From NCBI GenBank assembly GCA_900323505.1, contig OOIN01000017.1:248001-312000 (forward strand): a stretch of DNA of 64,000 nucleotides, given 5' to 3'. Of the stretch, positions 31,536 to 41,722 are shown piece by piece. Positions within the stretch are counted from its first letter, which is position 1. Each line of letters opens with the position of its first letter. The translations under genes were made by a program, and so were the position numbers. The notes under the pieces are model-generated. The model did not search any database. It was given only the letters and a program-made list of their open reading frames with translations, and was not told the DNA's origin. Source of the DNA: Ustilago trichophora (lineage: Eukaryota; Basidiomycota; Ustilaginomycetes; Ustilaginales; Ustilaginaceae).

Positions 31536-32102
31536 ATGCTTTTCCTTGGTCAGTACCACATGTGTCTCTTCTTCACCAGTCTGCTGCTCAGAATCGTGGT
31601 TCTCGCCGCGGACTCTGGACCGGAGCTGACTAGGACTGATCAAGATATGCTCTAAAACGCTCGCATGACCTACCCTAGAATTTCCCTCTTAGGTTCAGAA
31701 AATTATCGAACCTTTCCAGAGGACTTGAGACACTACAAGAACCAACTTCACCGTCTAGGAGCTGCGTATAGCCCTAGCTTTGAGATTCTCCTCCACGAGC
31801 ATGCGCAAAGAGGACCATTTGTTGAGCCCATCGGACGCAACGAGCCAACTCCTCTGCGAGGAGCCAAGTACTACTCGACCTGGATCGCTCCCGATCGCAG
31901 GGATGAACTCTCAAGACTTATGGGTCTGCACGAGACCACGAAACAAACGCCTTACGGAAAGACAGCAATGGCCTTCTGGAAGTACAAGAAAGGCAGGGTT
32001 CGGCTCCTGAGAATCACAACTATCCCTCACGATGGGTTTCCATACACATTGAGGCGGTTGGAAGAGGTGATTCCTCTGGAAAGAGTTCGATCAATGCATT
32101 GA
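31536..32102 (+). pseudogene. sp8, WK-box gene with in-frame TAA
   Basis: From the ATG at 31536 the frame encodes a signal-like N-terminus (about residues 1-24) and the start of the H module, TRTDQDML, and is then stopped by TAA at 31653-31655 (codon 40). The same frame continues without further stops to 32102, with a Y module AKYYSTWIAPD, W module AMAFWKYKKG, and C module LEEVIPLERV. The stop occupies the position of the residue between ML and NAR, matching MYSKAR of sp7. A single substitution would explain it. A secreted product is not expected unless read through; a Met at 31665 gives a fragment without signal peptide. Confidence 0.85.
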
Positions 32103-32502
32103 GTCGGCCAACATTTCCTGGTGAGGAGCTCGACGGATATTATGGTCGAATGTAGTCCACTATCGAGATCGGCCTGGCATCCAGACTTGCCGATTCATCG
32201 ATGTCCTTGTTGTCGATTTCTTTGTTGACGTTACTACTTGCCTTACAAACTTGCCGTGACTACGTCTTGCGGATCCAGCGATCGAGTCACGGACTAAATT
32301 GGCACCTTGTTGAAGCACTATCACCTTATAGCACATGGTTAGAATGATGTGTAATCAAGTCTCACGAGACGCCCTCAATTGAGACTGTTCGACCGTTGAG
32401 TACTTGACCACAGACTCGAGCTTGTTTCTTTCTACGAGCCAAGTTGAAGGAGCTTGAGAAATATCGACATGAATAAACAGAGAGGCAGGAAAAGCAAGAC
32501 AG
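32103..32502. other. Convergent intergenic region
   Basis: Between sp8 and the convergent transporter gene. Nothing detected. Confidence 0.5.
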
Positions 32503-34173
32503 CTAGATAGTGTAACGAAAGTAAGGGCTCTCGTCGCCGCGCAGCAACACGTCAATCTTCCGTCTATCCGCCTCGCTCAACGTAGTGTTGTCTACAGCTT
32601 TGCTATTCTCTTCATCGTCTTTTCTCGCCCTGGATTCTTCTCCAGCCACCTCTCCACCGTCAACGCTGCCTCTTTCATCCAGCGCCGCATCCTGTCGATC
32701 TCGGCGTCGATTAATCCTCCAAAATCTGTAGCTTAATCCAGCAGACATGAGCACGCCGACAAACAAGAGAGCGGCGCTGATTGCCGTGCCCTTGACGTAG
32801 TATGGCTTGTCACTGGCCGGAAAGAGCCTGGCTGGGAGTAAAGGACCGCACTGTCCGACTGTGGCAAAGATGACCAAGCCCAGTCCTGTTTTTCTCTCGC
32901 TGTCTTGGTTGGCCATCAACCACATGTAGAGGACAGGAAGGGCGGGGAACATTCCGTTGATGATGATCCAGATTGCCAGATATCTCGCTGTCGTGGCACG
33001 GAGACAAGCGAGCATCAGATAGCCGATGGCACCTGTGCAGATGAAGAAGGCAAAGACTGGACCTCGCACCTGGTAGCGATCCGTGAGCCAACATCCCAGG
33101 AGGGTGATAGCACATGCCAGCAGGTACGGTGGGGCAGACAATCCTTGAGCACGAATACCGCCATATCCCATCTCCGACAGTAGAGTAGGGACGTAGACGG
33201 GAAATGTTGCGCTGCCGGTTTGAGAGATGAATAGAAGGATCGAGGAGATCAATGTGGTTGGATCCATAAATAGAGCTGCAATCTTGGGCCATCTGAGCTC
33301 CTCTTTAGCGCGGCTACAGAGTGATGTGTGAGGCTTGACAGCGTTCCAGGCTTCAATTGGCGGAGGTCGAAAGAGTCTGGCTTCAGCGATGGCTTTCTCG
33401 CGATCTGTGAGGAAGCTTGCAGTCTGGATGCTGTTGGGTAGGACGAAATAGGCAATCGGAGCCATGATCAAGGTCGGAATGCCCTCAAGGAGAAAGAGTA
33501 GCCGCCATGACTCGATCGACGTGTGGGCATGCACGATCCCGTAAGCCATTGACCCAGCCACGGCCGCTGCAAGCGTTCCTGCTGAAACATAGATGGCAAA
33601 TCGCAGTCCTATCTCTGACTTGGGATAGAAGAAAGAAAGGTAGAGAGCCCAGCCAGTACCGAAACCGGATTCGCTAACTCCCAAGCAAAAGCGAGCGATC
33701 ATCATGCCCTCCCAGCTAGTTGTAGCGGCTTGGCAGATGCCAGTGATGCCCCATGCGACAGCACACAGGGCGAGCCAGACGCGAGGAGGCACGATTTTGT
33801 AGGCGAGGATCGAGAATTGAAAAATGATGTAGGCGATATAGAAGATGGTGAGAAGCCATTGGAATTGCTTGTCCGACATGTGTAGCGAGCGTTCCATGCC
33901 GGCGACTTTGGCATTGCCGAGGTTGGAGCGGTCGAGTATAGCGCAGAGAAAGAGGAAGAAGGAAGTTGTAACGAGGCGTACATCGAGCTTGCGGCGAAGC
34001 ACAGCTTCTTCGTCATCAGACCACCATTTGGTGAGCTTGGACATGTACGCTGTGTGCTGTGCATCTTTGTTGTGGGTGGCCGGAGGATAAGCATCGACAC
34101 AAGGCAATGAGGCGACTGAAGTCATGTTTGGATCGCTGTCGGTTTCGGTTCTGACCTCGAGGTATTCGTTCAT
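32503..34173 (-). CDS. Major facilitator transporter, anion:cation symporter type (Dal5-like)
   Basis: A 556-residue MFS permease with about 12 transmembrane segments and cytosolic ends. The N-terminal part has LDRSNLGNAKVAG, typical of the anion:cation symporter (ACS) family that includes yeast Dal5 (allantoate/ureidosuccinate) and Tna1 (nicotinate). Other family features are ARFCLGVSESGFGTGW in TM4-5 and ESWRLLFLLEGIPTL. The long polar C-terminus is rich in Asp/Glu/Arg. It is the only non-family gene inside the array and runs opposite to its neighbours. Substrate (organic anion, vitamin or nitrogen compound) cannot be told. The Met at 34173 is the first in frame. Confidence 0.9.
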   Translation of the reverse strand: MNEYLEVRTETDSDPNMTSVASLPCVDAYPPATHNKDAQHTAYMSKLTKWWSDDEEAVLRRKLDVRLVTTSFFLFLCAILDRSNLGNAKVAGMERSLHMSDKQFQWLLTIFYIAYIIFQFSILAYKIVPPRVWLALCAVAWGITGICQAATTSWEGMMIARFCLGVSESGFGTGWALYLSFFYPKSEIGLRFAIYVSAGTLAAAVAGSMAYGIVHAHTSIESWRLLFLLEGIPTLIMAPIAYFVLPNSIQTASFLTDREKAIAEARLFRPPPIEAWNAVKPHTSLCSRAKEELRWPKIAALFMDPTTLISSILLFISQTGSATFPVYVPTLLSEMGYGGIRAQGLSAPPYLLACAITLLGCWLTDRYQVRGPVFAFFICTGAIGYLMLACLRATTARYLAIWIIINGMFPALPVLYMWLMANQDSERKTGLGLVIFATVGQCGPLLPARLFPASDKPYYVKGTAISAALLFVGVLMSAGLSYRFWRINRRRDRQDAALDERGSVDGGEVAGEESRARKDDEENSKAVDNTTLSEADRRKIDVLLRGDESPYFRYTI

Positions 34174-35813
34174 CCTTATCGATCGATGTTTGACGGCCTT
34201 TTAAGGGTCTCTGTATGCGAGAGGGTAGAAAAATGGGACAAGTCGTACAGGAAATCTCGGCCCACCTTCGTTGCTTCAGGGATAAAAGGACACTTTGAGG
34301 TACTTGGAGAGTCTTGATCAGTCTATCGAATGCTTCACTTGGAGGTACTGAAGAAAGATTAGATCAGAGACTCAACTAGAGCTCTGCCACACTTTAAGCT
34401 AGACATAGTTTTTCTTGCATTCGAAAAGGCAAGCCATCATCGACCCACTCCATTTTCCTGCAACCACTGGCGCCACTGTACGTGCTAACTCTGAGGCTCG
34501 AGCGCGAGCCAAGTACGGTAAACGAACCCGTCCCTGTGCATGCGCCTTGTCGGTGGGGTTCTCGAATCACGGTTCCTCGCATATAGGAATGTTTAGATGT
34601 TCGGCGTGGAAATGAGATCGGCTTATGCTCCTTAGAGGTTAACCTTGGATGGGCTTAGCAAACCATGTTTTGCAGAGCCGAGGACCGTCTCCGAGCGTAA
34701 TGAAGCCACGTCAGTGGCCAGTACACCGGATTGCAGAAACAGGATCCGAGCGTGGCCGAGTCAATAAGTTCAGCTTGATTCCGGAGTGAAAAAGGGGTCC
34801 GAGTCCGTTCATTGCTTTTACGAACGTAGAAAAAATTGTGGGACATCTACCGTGTCGACTTCTGACCGATACTTGCGCATTCAAGTCAAGCTTTAGCAGC
34901 CATGAATCACCAGGTTGACATTCTAGCTATGCAGTGAAAACAGAAGATGACTTGCGCGCATTAACGACAGGAGCCCGTCTGCCACACACAAAAAGGTTGA
35001 TAGTTCTCGAGACTCGATTCGCTATGATGAAGCTTTCAACCAAAAGGCCAAACCTCACCAGATCGGATCTTGTCCGTCGTGCAAAAAGGTAAAACCCTCC
35101 ACTTTCATCATCCATGTCTTCACCCCTCTCTTCGTCTTCAATCATCATGTACCTTTTATCTGCCATTTTCGCTAACAATGCAGCTTCAACCTGCCTCTTT
35201 TGTCATCATTCCTCGTTTCAGCCCTCTTTGTGCCGTTCTCCACCGTATCCACGCTGACCTGCCTCGTGACCAGAACGTCCTGGGCCTCGCACGTAGTCGA
35301 ACACTGCTATAGTGAGAATGTGATGACATCGACGGTGCGTATTGTCACTGCCTTGTGGGAAGAAATCGTAACCCCACTGCCCCCCAAATGTAAACGAAGC
35401 TGGCGTGCGTCTCCAGTGGGCACATGAAAGAGTAGCAACTGAACCGGAAGTGGGACCGATCGCCTGCAGCACGGAATTTTTGGACTTTCATACGTTCTGC
35501 TGTCCACGTTCTGCCGTCAGATGACGTTGAACAATCCGAAGGGCTCAATAGATGCTGGTGACATCCCCACCAGCCCTTGTGGACAATGCCGCACCGGTGG
35601 GTCGTGTGCTATGATCCCACGTCTGGTGGGCTAACTTGAGCCACAAAGTCCCCACTTCGACGGTCGAAGACAAAGAACTAACCTGCAAGGTCAACCCTCC
35701 GAGCACAACGTACCTAGAAAGATGCCTCAACACAGCACAGACATCGCCTTGCCCAAGAGATGCCACAGGCACCGCTCTACCGATCGAGGAGACTCGGACT
35801 GCTACTTGGTGGC

Positions 35814-35820
35814 TATAAAA
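35814..35820 (+). promoter_or_regulatory. TATA box of an orphan or displaced start
   Basis: TATAAAA lies 82 bp before an ATG at 35896 with context CCAACATGGTG, like true members of the array. It is 567 bp before the sp9 start, too far by the standard of the other genes. Confidence 0.5.
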
Positions 35821-35970
35821 GCACGTGTTTGTGGCAGAGTGGCTCGACTCCCCTCCTCAACCACACAAATTGCCCATCAAATTCGGTCCTCCAACATGGT
35901 GGAGTAGCGAATGTTATTCGCTTGTTTCAATGTGTCGTGTCGGCCGAGTGTCTCAGCCGCACAGAATATT

Positions 35971-36066
35971 CCGGCTTTCGGTAAAGCACGTGCACACGCG
36001 CTCAGTCGAGTGCAAAAACACCGGCTTTCGGCAAAGCTCGTGTACACGCGCTCAGTCGAGTGCGCG
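35971..36066. repeat. Tandem duplication, period 50 bp
   Basis: Two adjacent copies begin with CCGGCTTTCGG at 35971 and 36021 and share CACGCGCTCAGTCGAGTGC. They differ at a few bases, so the duplication is not brand new. Confidence 0.85.
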
Positions 36067-36380
36067 CACTCGTCTCTCCCTCTCTCTTGTTTCTCTTCTC
36101 TCTCCTCTCCATCATCATCATCATAACACTGGCCTCGCAAGGCAGTGTTTTTCTATTACACCCGCCCGCCCGTCCCTTTCTCATTTCCCACTTTATCTTC
36201 TATCGTTCTTTGATCTCACGCACACTCTGCCCCGCTTTCATGCGACGTTCGACCACCCGTGTCCCTTACGGCCACGGCTGGGAGCTCGCAAGCGACTCCT
36301 CAGTAGTTAGGCAACCTTATAGTAATCGATCATTCTCTTTCTCCGTGATGGCGTGGAAAACTCGGCCGTACTTAGCATTG

Positions 36381-36917
36381 ATGACAATTAACGCCTATCG
36401 CAACGTCCACCTCCTTCTGCTCAGCTTGATTCTGGCTACTCTGGCCTTTGCCTGGAATCAACGCTATCTTCAAGGCACCGACAATGAGATGTGGACTAAG
36501 GCTCGGGAAATCTACAAGGAAGCTCACGAAGATAGCGGAAGGCCGTTCCTACCTTTAACGACGACGACATCGGACTTTCGGGTCTATAACCTGCCACGAG
36601 ATATCCATGTGCTTGCCAGTGAGCCCAAATTACAAGGAGGAGGGGCCATGTATGTTGGACACACTACCACCCGTTTGGGTAAGCCCGCCACGTACTATGC
36701 GACCAGAGTCGGCCCAAGGGGACTGGGCATGAGGATGGGCTTGATGGGTACGTTGGACGACAGTCCTTGGGAAAGGGAAGTCCTAGCCCTCTGGAAATAC
36801 AGTGACCACAGGGTTAAACTACTTGCAGTCGACACGCATGCATTCACAGGCGCCTTATATCCAATGGTGAGGCTGTCACACATCATCCCTCTGGAAAAAG
36901 TTCGTGAAATCCTTTGA
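36381..36917 (+). CDS. sp9, WK-box secreted protein
   Basis: A 178-residue secreted protein. The start at 36381 gives a signal peptide (residues 1-24, NVHLLLLSLILATLAFA) aligned with sp10; an in-frame Met at 36348 would add 11 residues. H module NEMWTKAREIYKEAHE (35-50). Y module ATYYATRVGPRGLGMRMGL (103-121), W module VLALWKYSDH (134-143) with LLAVDTH, and C module LSHIIPLEKVREIL. With sp10 and sp11 it forms a subgroup with YYAxRV in the Y module. Its 5' region is unusual because the nearest good TATA box is more than 500 bp upstream. Confidence 0.87.
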   Translation: MTINAYRNVHLLLLSLILATLAFAWNQRYLQGTDNEMWTKAREIYKEAHEDSGRPFLPLTTTTSDFRVYNLPRDIHVLASEPKLQGGGAMYVGHTTTRLGKPATYYATRVGPRGLGMRMGLMGTLDDSPWEREVLALWKYSDHRVKLLAVDTHAFTGALYPMVRLSHIIPLEKVREIL

Positions 36918-37177
36918 TCGAGGTGCACCAATCGCCCAACATAGTTGAACACATTGGCAGTCAGCGTTCATTTCTTCGCTGCAGTGTCCTACCTCAAAGC
37001 CTTCTCGGCCCGTAATCATCGACATTCCAATATCCTACTCCATCTCAAATTCTTTCTTCCCGCCTCGAAATCCTTGCCCTCTATTCACTTCCTCAAGGTC
37101 TTAAGCACCCTACCCACCTCATCTGTCACTTTCACTTCGCATCTGCTCCTGTTCAGACTGTCCTCCATCCATTCCTT

Positions 37178-37233
37178 CGAACGTCCCTGCTTGACAATGT
37201 GTTTGCGAACGTCCCTGCTTGACAATGTGTTTG
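37178..37233. repeat. Perfect 28-bp tandem duplication
   Basis: CGAACGTCCCTGCTTGAC and the next ten bases occur twice with no spacer (37178-37205, 37206-37233). Identity suggests a recent event. Confidence 0.9.
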
Positions 37234-37429
37234 AAACGATGTACTCGAAGCTGAAGAGCTAAAGGGCATCTGGTCCTCGACTGGGAAGCAGCGAAAGTGA
37301 GTCAGTGCTCCGCAAAAGGAGCCTGCAATTAGCGAGATACAAACTTAATCAACTCGGGCGGCTGCAGCAACGGTGGTGACATACCCATTCATCTTTGCAG
37401 AAGAGGCGCTGGTGAATTCTTTTCGGTGG

Positions 37430-37541
37430 ACCCGCCATAGGTGGGATGATCTGATTCGCGAGTCCCGCATTGGCCATCTGCCTTATGTGCTGAGGTCCCG
37501 CCCCAGGTGGGATGATCGGGTCGAAGAGTCCCGCATTGACC
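37430..37541. repeat. Diverged direct repeat, period 66 bp, with GGTGGGATGAT core
   Basis: Two 46-bp units (37430-37475 and 37496-37541) share CCCGCC, AGGTGGGATGAT and AGTCCCGCATTG. They lie where other members have the GGTGGG block, so they may be duplicated regulatory sites. Confidence 0.8.
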
Positions 37542-37653
37542 GCCCTCACATCGTGCCTATTAACGCAGACATACTTGATCTAACCATCAGAACCTCACTT
37601 GAACCCTGACCATTCGCTCACTCGAACGCCCAACTCCCTGTTCTTCTTCAAAG

Positions 37654-38223
37654 ATGGTGACCATCACACAACATATCCAACACCTACTTTTCGGAACCTT
37701 GCTGCTTGCGGTCCTGACTCTCGCAGACTTCCATCCGCCCAAACTCGATCCCATTGACGTTGTAATGCTGGAAAAAGCTCGAAGTATCTACAAAGCTGCA
37801 CACAAGGAAGCCGGACAGGCACCCACGATTGCCAATATACCAATCTCAAGATTCAACAGCGAAGACGTTCTGAATTGGCGGCTCCATTTTTGGCCTCAAT
37901 TAGATGGCGCTCAAGAGGCGACCATAGATGTTGGAAAGAAGAGACCATATTGGAAGCTCGGGAACTGGCGCCTGTACTATGGCAGAAAGCGGGTTTATTA
38001 CGCAGTCAGAGTTGAAGCTAAAGACCACCCCACAGATAGATTGCGCTTAAAGGCCACGAACGGCGAGCCCGGTAAAGAAACTTTCGCACTTTGGAGAAAA
38101 ATTGGACACAAGCCGGAGCTTCTTGCCATAGACACTTTTGACATAGTCCCCGATGCCAAGTACCCACTGACTTCCCTTTCGAATTTTCTTTCTATGAAAG
38201 AGCTTCTCCAAATCAAAGTCTGA
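37654..38223 (+). CDS. sp10, WK-box secreted protein
   Basis: A 189-residue secreted protein with signal peptide 1-24 (LLFGTLLLAVLTLA). H module VVMLEKARSIYKAAHKEAG (36-54), then VLNWRLHFWPQL. Basic pairs KKR (95-97) and RKR (111-113) flank the segment before the Y module VYYAVRVEAKDHPTDRL (114-130). The W module is divergent but recognisable as TFALWRKIGH (143-152), followed by LLAIDTFD. The C module is LSNFLSMKELLQI, less like the consensus. It pairs with sp9 and sp11. Confidence 0.86.
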   Translation: MVTITQHIQHLLFGTLLLAVLTLADFHPPKLDPIDVVMLEKARSIYKAAHKEAGQAPTIANIPISRFNSEDVLNWRLHFWPQLDGAQEATIDVGKKRPYWKLGNWRLYYGRKRVYYAVRVEAKDHPTDRLRLKATNGEPGKETFALWRKIGHKPELLAIDTFDIVPDAKYPLTSLSNFLSMKELLQIKV

Positions 38224-39074
38224 TTCACGCTCTTCCCCCGCTTACCATACCTTGTGGTGCCCGTTGCGTTCGAACTGGCTTCCACATGCTTAATGGGGTG
38301 GTTCTTTCGCAAGAATTTTGTGCTTCAGGCCAACGACGTCCATTCAACCTAGATCCTACCCAAGTCATTCTTCCTTTCCAACATGAGCTTCTCTTCGAGA
38401 TTTTTCCATAACACTCGTTTCATCATCATTCATTCCCTCTGCTTCGGTGCCGTTCCTTCATACTAAGCATCCGTTGATATCGAAACTATCCTGATCGAGG
38501 TCTTCCGGTTACCCTTCCATGGTTACACTGGGGGAAAACATGAAGCTGAAGCTCAAGAGGCGTCCCACATCCGGTATCCAGACCGTCAAAAATAGGTGTC
38601 CAGACCGTGAGCATGAGACAGCTGTGGAAGTCATTCCGGAAAAGCCGAGGCATCATATCATTGAGTCAACATCAACAGCTGCACTGGCGGTGATGAAGTT
38701 CCCACGCTCCTTTGGCGATGTCGATGTGCTGAAATCCGACATCTGGTGAGACATTGTGAGCCACAGGATGCACAATCAATGAAATGGTGGCACGGTTGCT
38801 ATGAGAGCGCTACGTGGGCTGACTGGGCAAAGCCCACCCCACAACCAACCCCACCACTCTTGCTGATGACGATCGCGCTGCCATCGGAATGGAGGGGCAT
38901 GATGCCACACAGTAAGCTTGCCCAATTGGCATACGCCCTCCGAAAGAACCCACATGTATATAACAGGTGGCCTTAGCATACCCTCCCCCTCAGACCCTCA
39001 TCAAGTTCATTGAGAACCACAACCAGACACATTCCCACCTCAGTATTCCCACACTTTGCCGTCCGTTTGATAAC
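38224..39074. other. Intergenic region before sp11
   Basis: Has CCCACCCC/CCCCACC motifs at 38834-38860 and a TATA box at 38957. No gene. Confidence 0.55.
38957..38963 (+). promoter_or_regulatory. TATA box of sp11
   Basis: TATATAA lies 118 bp before the sp11 start. Confidence 0.55.
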
Positions 39075-39629
39075 ATGGTGATTATCGCACAGCGTCTCTT
39101 CTGCTCAGTTTTGGGAGCCTTCATGCTGGCGGCCCTGGTCCTTGCAGCCTATAGAACGCCTGATCTTGATCCAGACGAAGCCGAAATGGTGAACAAAGCC
39201 CAAGGTATCTTCAGGGATGCACACGAAATGGTCGGATTACGATATGAGCCCCATAGTCCCGAGTTTTCCAGTTTCAACAGCGTAGACCGATTGCCTCAAC
39301 GACTCCACTGGATGGCTGAACAGAACCATGGTACTACCAAAAATATCATATACCTCGAAGAGGCAGTTCCGGTCTGGGATATAGGTCGAAGAAACGTATA
39401 CTATGCCACCAGAGTCAGATCGGATGACAAGCTTGCCGAAGAAATGGGCTTGAGGATCGCTAACCTCCAGCCGCACAAGGAAGCGTTCGCTATATGGAAA
39501 AACACTGGCACCCATGCCAAGCTTCTTGCCATCAATACTCATCCATTCCACCCCAACGTCCATTACCCACTGCGAACCCTTGCAAGCATTATTCCTTACG
39601 AGCAATTCCGTGGTTTGCATTTCATTTGA
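39075..39629 (+). CDS. sp11, WK-box secreted protein
   Basis: A 184-residue secreted protein. The Met at 39075 is chosen for its signal peptide (1-24, ends LAALVLA); the frame is open 36 codons further up but past the TATA box. H module AEMVNKAQGIFRDAHEMVG (36-54). GRRNVYYATRVRSDDKLAEEMGL (104-126 region) holds a dibasic pair directly before the Y module. W module AFAIWKNTGTH (137-147) with LLAINTH, and C module LASIIPYEQFRGL. Very similar in plan to sp9. Confidence 0.87.
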   Translation: MVIIAQRLFCSVLGAFMLAALVLAAYRTPDLDPDEAEMVNKAQGIFRDAHEMVGLRYEPHSPEFSSFNSVDRLPQRLHWMAEQNHGTTKNIIYLEEAVPVWDIGRRNVYYATRVRSDDKLAEEMGLRIANLQPHKEAFAIWKNTGTHAKLLAINTHPFHPNVHYPLRTLASIIPYEQFRGLHFI

Positions 39630-40126
39630 TTGACCAATTCCAGCTCATCAACTACCACGATGAGCTGTTTACGTTCGTAGCAATCGTAAAAAAAGAAAGC
39701 GGTCCACCCACATCTGTTTCTTTCACTTCGCTTCCTTGCCTTTCCTAAAATGCATTCGAGATTGTCATCCTTTTTATTTCCCGAGAGTGAAGAGGGTGAG
39801 TCCAGTGTTCTTGAGGTTGACAGGCGTATGCTGACGACTTGGCCAGCATCCGAAGATACGTCCGTCGAACCGCATTGGTCGAGTCAGTGAGACGCCTGTG
39901 CGACACGTTGCTGGAAAAGTGTGACAACAACCGATGCTGTGACCAAAACCCACAGTGGATCCTGTCGTGCAATCAATCACTTGGCAGCTTCCAGAATCGC
40001 CAGCTCTATAAAGCGACGAACTGCCCCCATGAGCCTCTTTCGCACAGCTCAACACAGCAATAAGCTCAGGTGCCGTAACGTTCCTATCGTCGCTTCGAGC
40101 AAGCCACTCATCTCCACGTCAACACT
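39630..40126. other. Intergenic region before sp12
   Basis: Contains the sp12 TATA box at 40007. No repeat or other gene. Confidence 0.5.
40007..40013 (+). promoter_or_regulatory. TATA box of sp12
   Basis: TATAAAG lies 120 bp before the sp12 start. Confidence 0.55.
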
Positions 40127-40678
40127 ATGGCCGCTATTCATCGACTCATCCTTCGCTCGATTCTGCTCGCGACCCTGGCGCCCCTTGTATTGGCGGTACA
40201 ACCGCTGCAAGGCACCGACCTGGAAATGTACAATCGGGCTCTGGATCGCTATCAGCAAGCTAGTTTAGAGAGTGTAGGGCTTTATCATAGACATATTTGG
40301 GAGCCAGATGCACTAGAAAGATGGCGAAAAGGACCTATGAAGGACAAATGGCTTGTCGATGCTGAACATAGGGGCGCCATCCACATCGGAGAGTCGAGGG
40401 ACTGGTTACGTCGCAAAGTTACGTATTTTTCCTCCATCATCGTGCCTCAAGACGACGTTCTTACTATTGAAATGGGCCTTAATAGAGATATTCCGGTCGA
40501 GGGTGGCAACAACCCAAAGGAAGCTGCTGTGTTCTGGAAGCATGTTGGTCAAGCATTCACGCCACTCAAGGTGGACTTTTTGATTCATCATCGGGCCAAC
40601 TACCCTCTTGAACCGCTGAAAGACGTTCTACACGAATCCTTCACTCGAGTGGTCCCCTATTCGGGTGAGATCCCTTGA
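40127..40678 (+). CDS. sp12, WK-box secreted protein
   Basis: A 183-residue secreted protein with signal peptide 1-23 (ILLATLAPLVLA). H module LEMYNRALDRYQQASLE (32-48). DWLRRKVTYFSSIIVPQDD (92-110) combines a dibasic pair and the Y module. The W module is AAVFWKHVGQ (133-142) with LKVDFLIH, a weaker IDT strand. It has a C-terminal extension after the usual LKDVLHES end, residues 171-183, that other subgroups lack; sp13 has one too. Cysteine-free throughout. Confidence 0.86.
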   Translation: MAAIHRLILRSILLATLAPLVLAVQPLQGTDLEMYNRALDRYQQASLESVGLYHRHIWEPDALERWRKGPMKDKWLVDAEHRGAIHIGESRDWLRRKVTYFSSIIVPQDDVLTIEMGLNRDIPVEGGNNPKEAAVFWKHVGQAFTPLKVDFLIHHRANYPLEPLKDVLHESFTRVVPYSGEIP

Positions 40679-41722
40679 GATGATTTATGGAAGCTCGTCG
40701 CCTCATCTCTTTCATCTTTTGCCTCGTATCCCGATTCTACTTGAACATTTCTTCTAATTCAGAGCCTGGCCGATGAAGCATCGCAACCTCACTTCTTTTC
40801 ACCCTGCCATCTGTCGCGAGCAGGTGCAGACAAAGACAACAACAGTGAGACCATAAAGCATAGGATTGCGGCGAAAGTGAGAGCGTACTCCTAGATCCCA
40901 AGGCTCCCAGACCCGCCGTGAGGGGGTTTTGGTCGAGCGCAGCGGGACAGAAACATACAGAGAAGGGGGGAACACAGGGAGGGAAAACAATGAGCGAGCT
41001 TGGGGTGAGCGCAGCAAAACAAGCGCAGTGAGGAGAGATGAAGGAAGGAAGGAGCAAGTGAGGTTTTGCTGCTACCCCCACTCGCTCAACAGACGCTGTC
41101 TCGCAGCTCACACGCACGAGACAGACCATCCTTCGCTTTGCAATCGCCGCTTTCACGAGGCAGTGGGACCTTGCGTGAGCTCACCGCTCTTCCAAGCACC
41201 CTTGCTCTGAGCTGAATGGCTTGAGCTGCAGGGCAACGTAGTTGTCTCGTACTGTTGCCGTACTTCATCCGTCTTGTCCCGCCGTTGCAAATACAACGCT
41301 CTTGGAGCTCGTTCACGTACAAAGCGCATCGACCTGGGCCTGGACCCATTCCGTTGCCGACCCCGAGGCTAGCCTTACGACCAGGTTGTGGGAATGAACA
41401 GGTACTGCATACAAGCCGGTGGGATGCGGTGGTTGAATGAGGTGGGTGTGGCTGGGCTTTAAGGGCTAGGGTCGTTGGCTACTACAAGAGCGGCTTTATC
41501 ATCATAGCCAAGAAAAAAGGGAGTGTGGACGACAAATCTGTGACATTCGGCAGCGTAACCTCGAGCTGTCCCACAATCTTTCTCACAAATCCAAGCTCAG
41601 CTCAGAATCGTATCGTAGACACGACAAAAGGATTCAATCGCTGCACTCAAAAGAAGACTTGCCAGTAATCGTCTTTGAGGCCCATCACGGCCCTCCGTTG
41701 CTTATATAAGACCAAAACTATC
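40679..41722. other. Intergenic region with a repeat copy
   Basis: Contains type 1 repeat copy B (40858-41128) and GGTGGG motifs at 41416-41450. A TATATAA at 41703 is only 20 bp before the sp13 ATG, too close to be a conventional TATA box for it. Confidence 0.55.
40858..41128 (-). repeat. Dispersed repeat, type 1 copy B
   Basis: Near-identical to 21330-21615, including GCTGCTACCCCCACTCGC and CAGACGCTGTCTCGCAGC. Strand is given relative to the type 2 orientation. The two copies lie about 19.5 kb apart. Confidence 0.85.

Larger units (their letters stand above)
34174..36380. other. Long intergenic region with an orphan secreted-gene promoter
   Basis: The first 1.6 kb shows no feature except short ORFs. 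The last 600 bp contains a GGTGGG block (35567-35632), a TATA box, an ATG in the array's usual context that stops after three codons, and a 50-bp tandem duplication. Confidence 0.55.
36918..37653. other. Intergenic region with two tandem repeats
   Basis: Contains a perfect 28-bp duplication and a diverged 66-bp-period pair that carries the GGTGGG block 110-225 bp before sp10. No gene. Confidence 0.6.

Noticed and set aside
31665..32102. sp8 as a shorter intact gene starting at 31665
   Set aside because: This start lies inside the H module and removes the signal peptide; the upstream frame with TATA box and signal sequence shows the true start at 31536.
41703..41709. TATATAA as sp13 TATA box
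   Set aside because: It is only 20 bp before the ATG, too close for a normal transcription start upstream of the codon.
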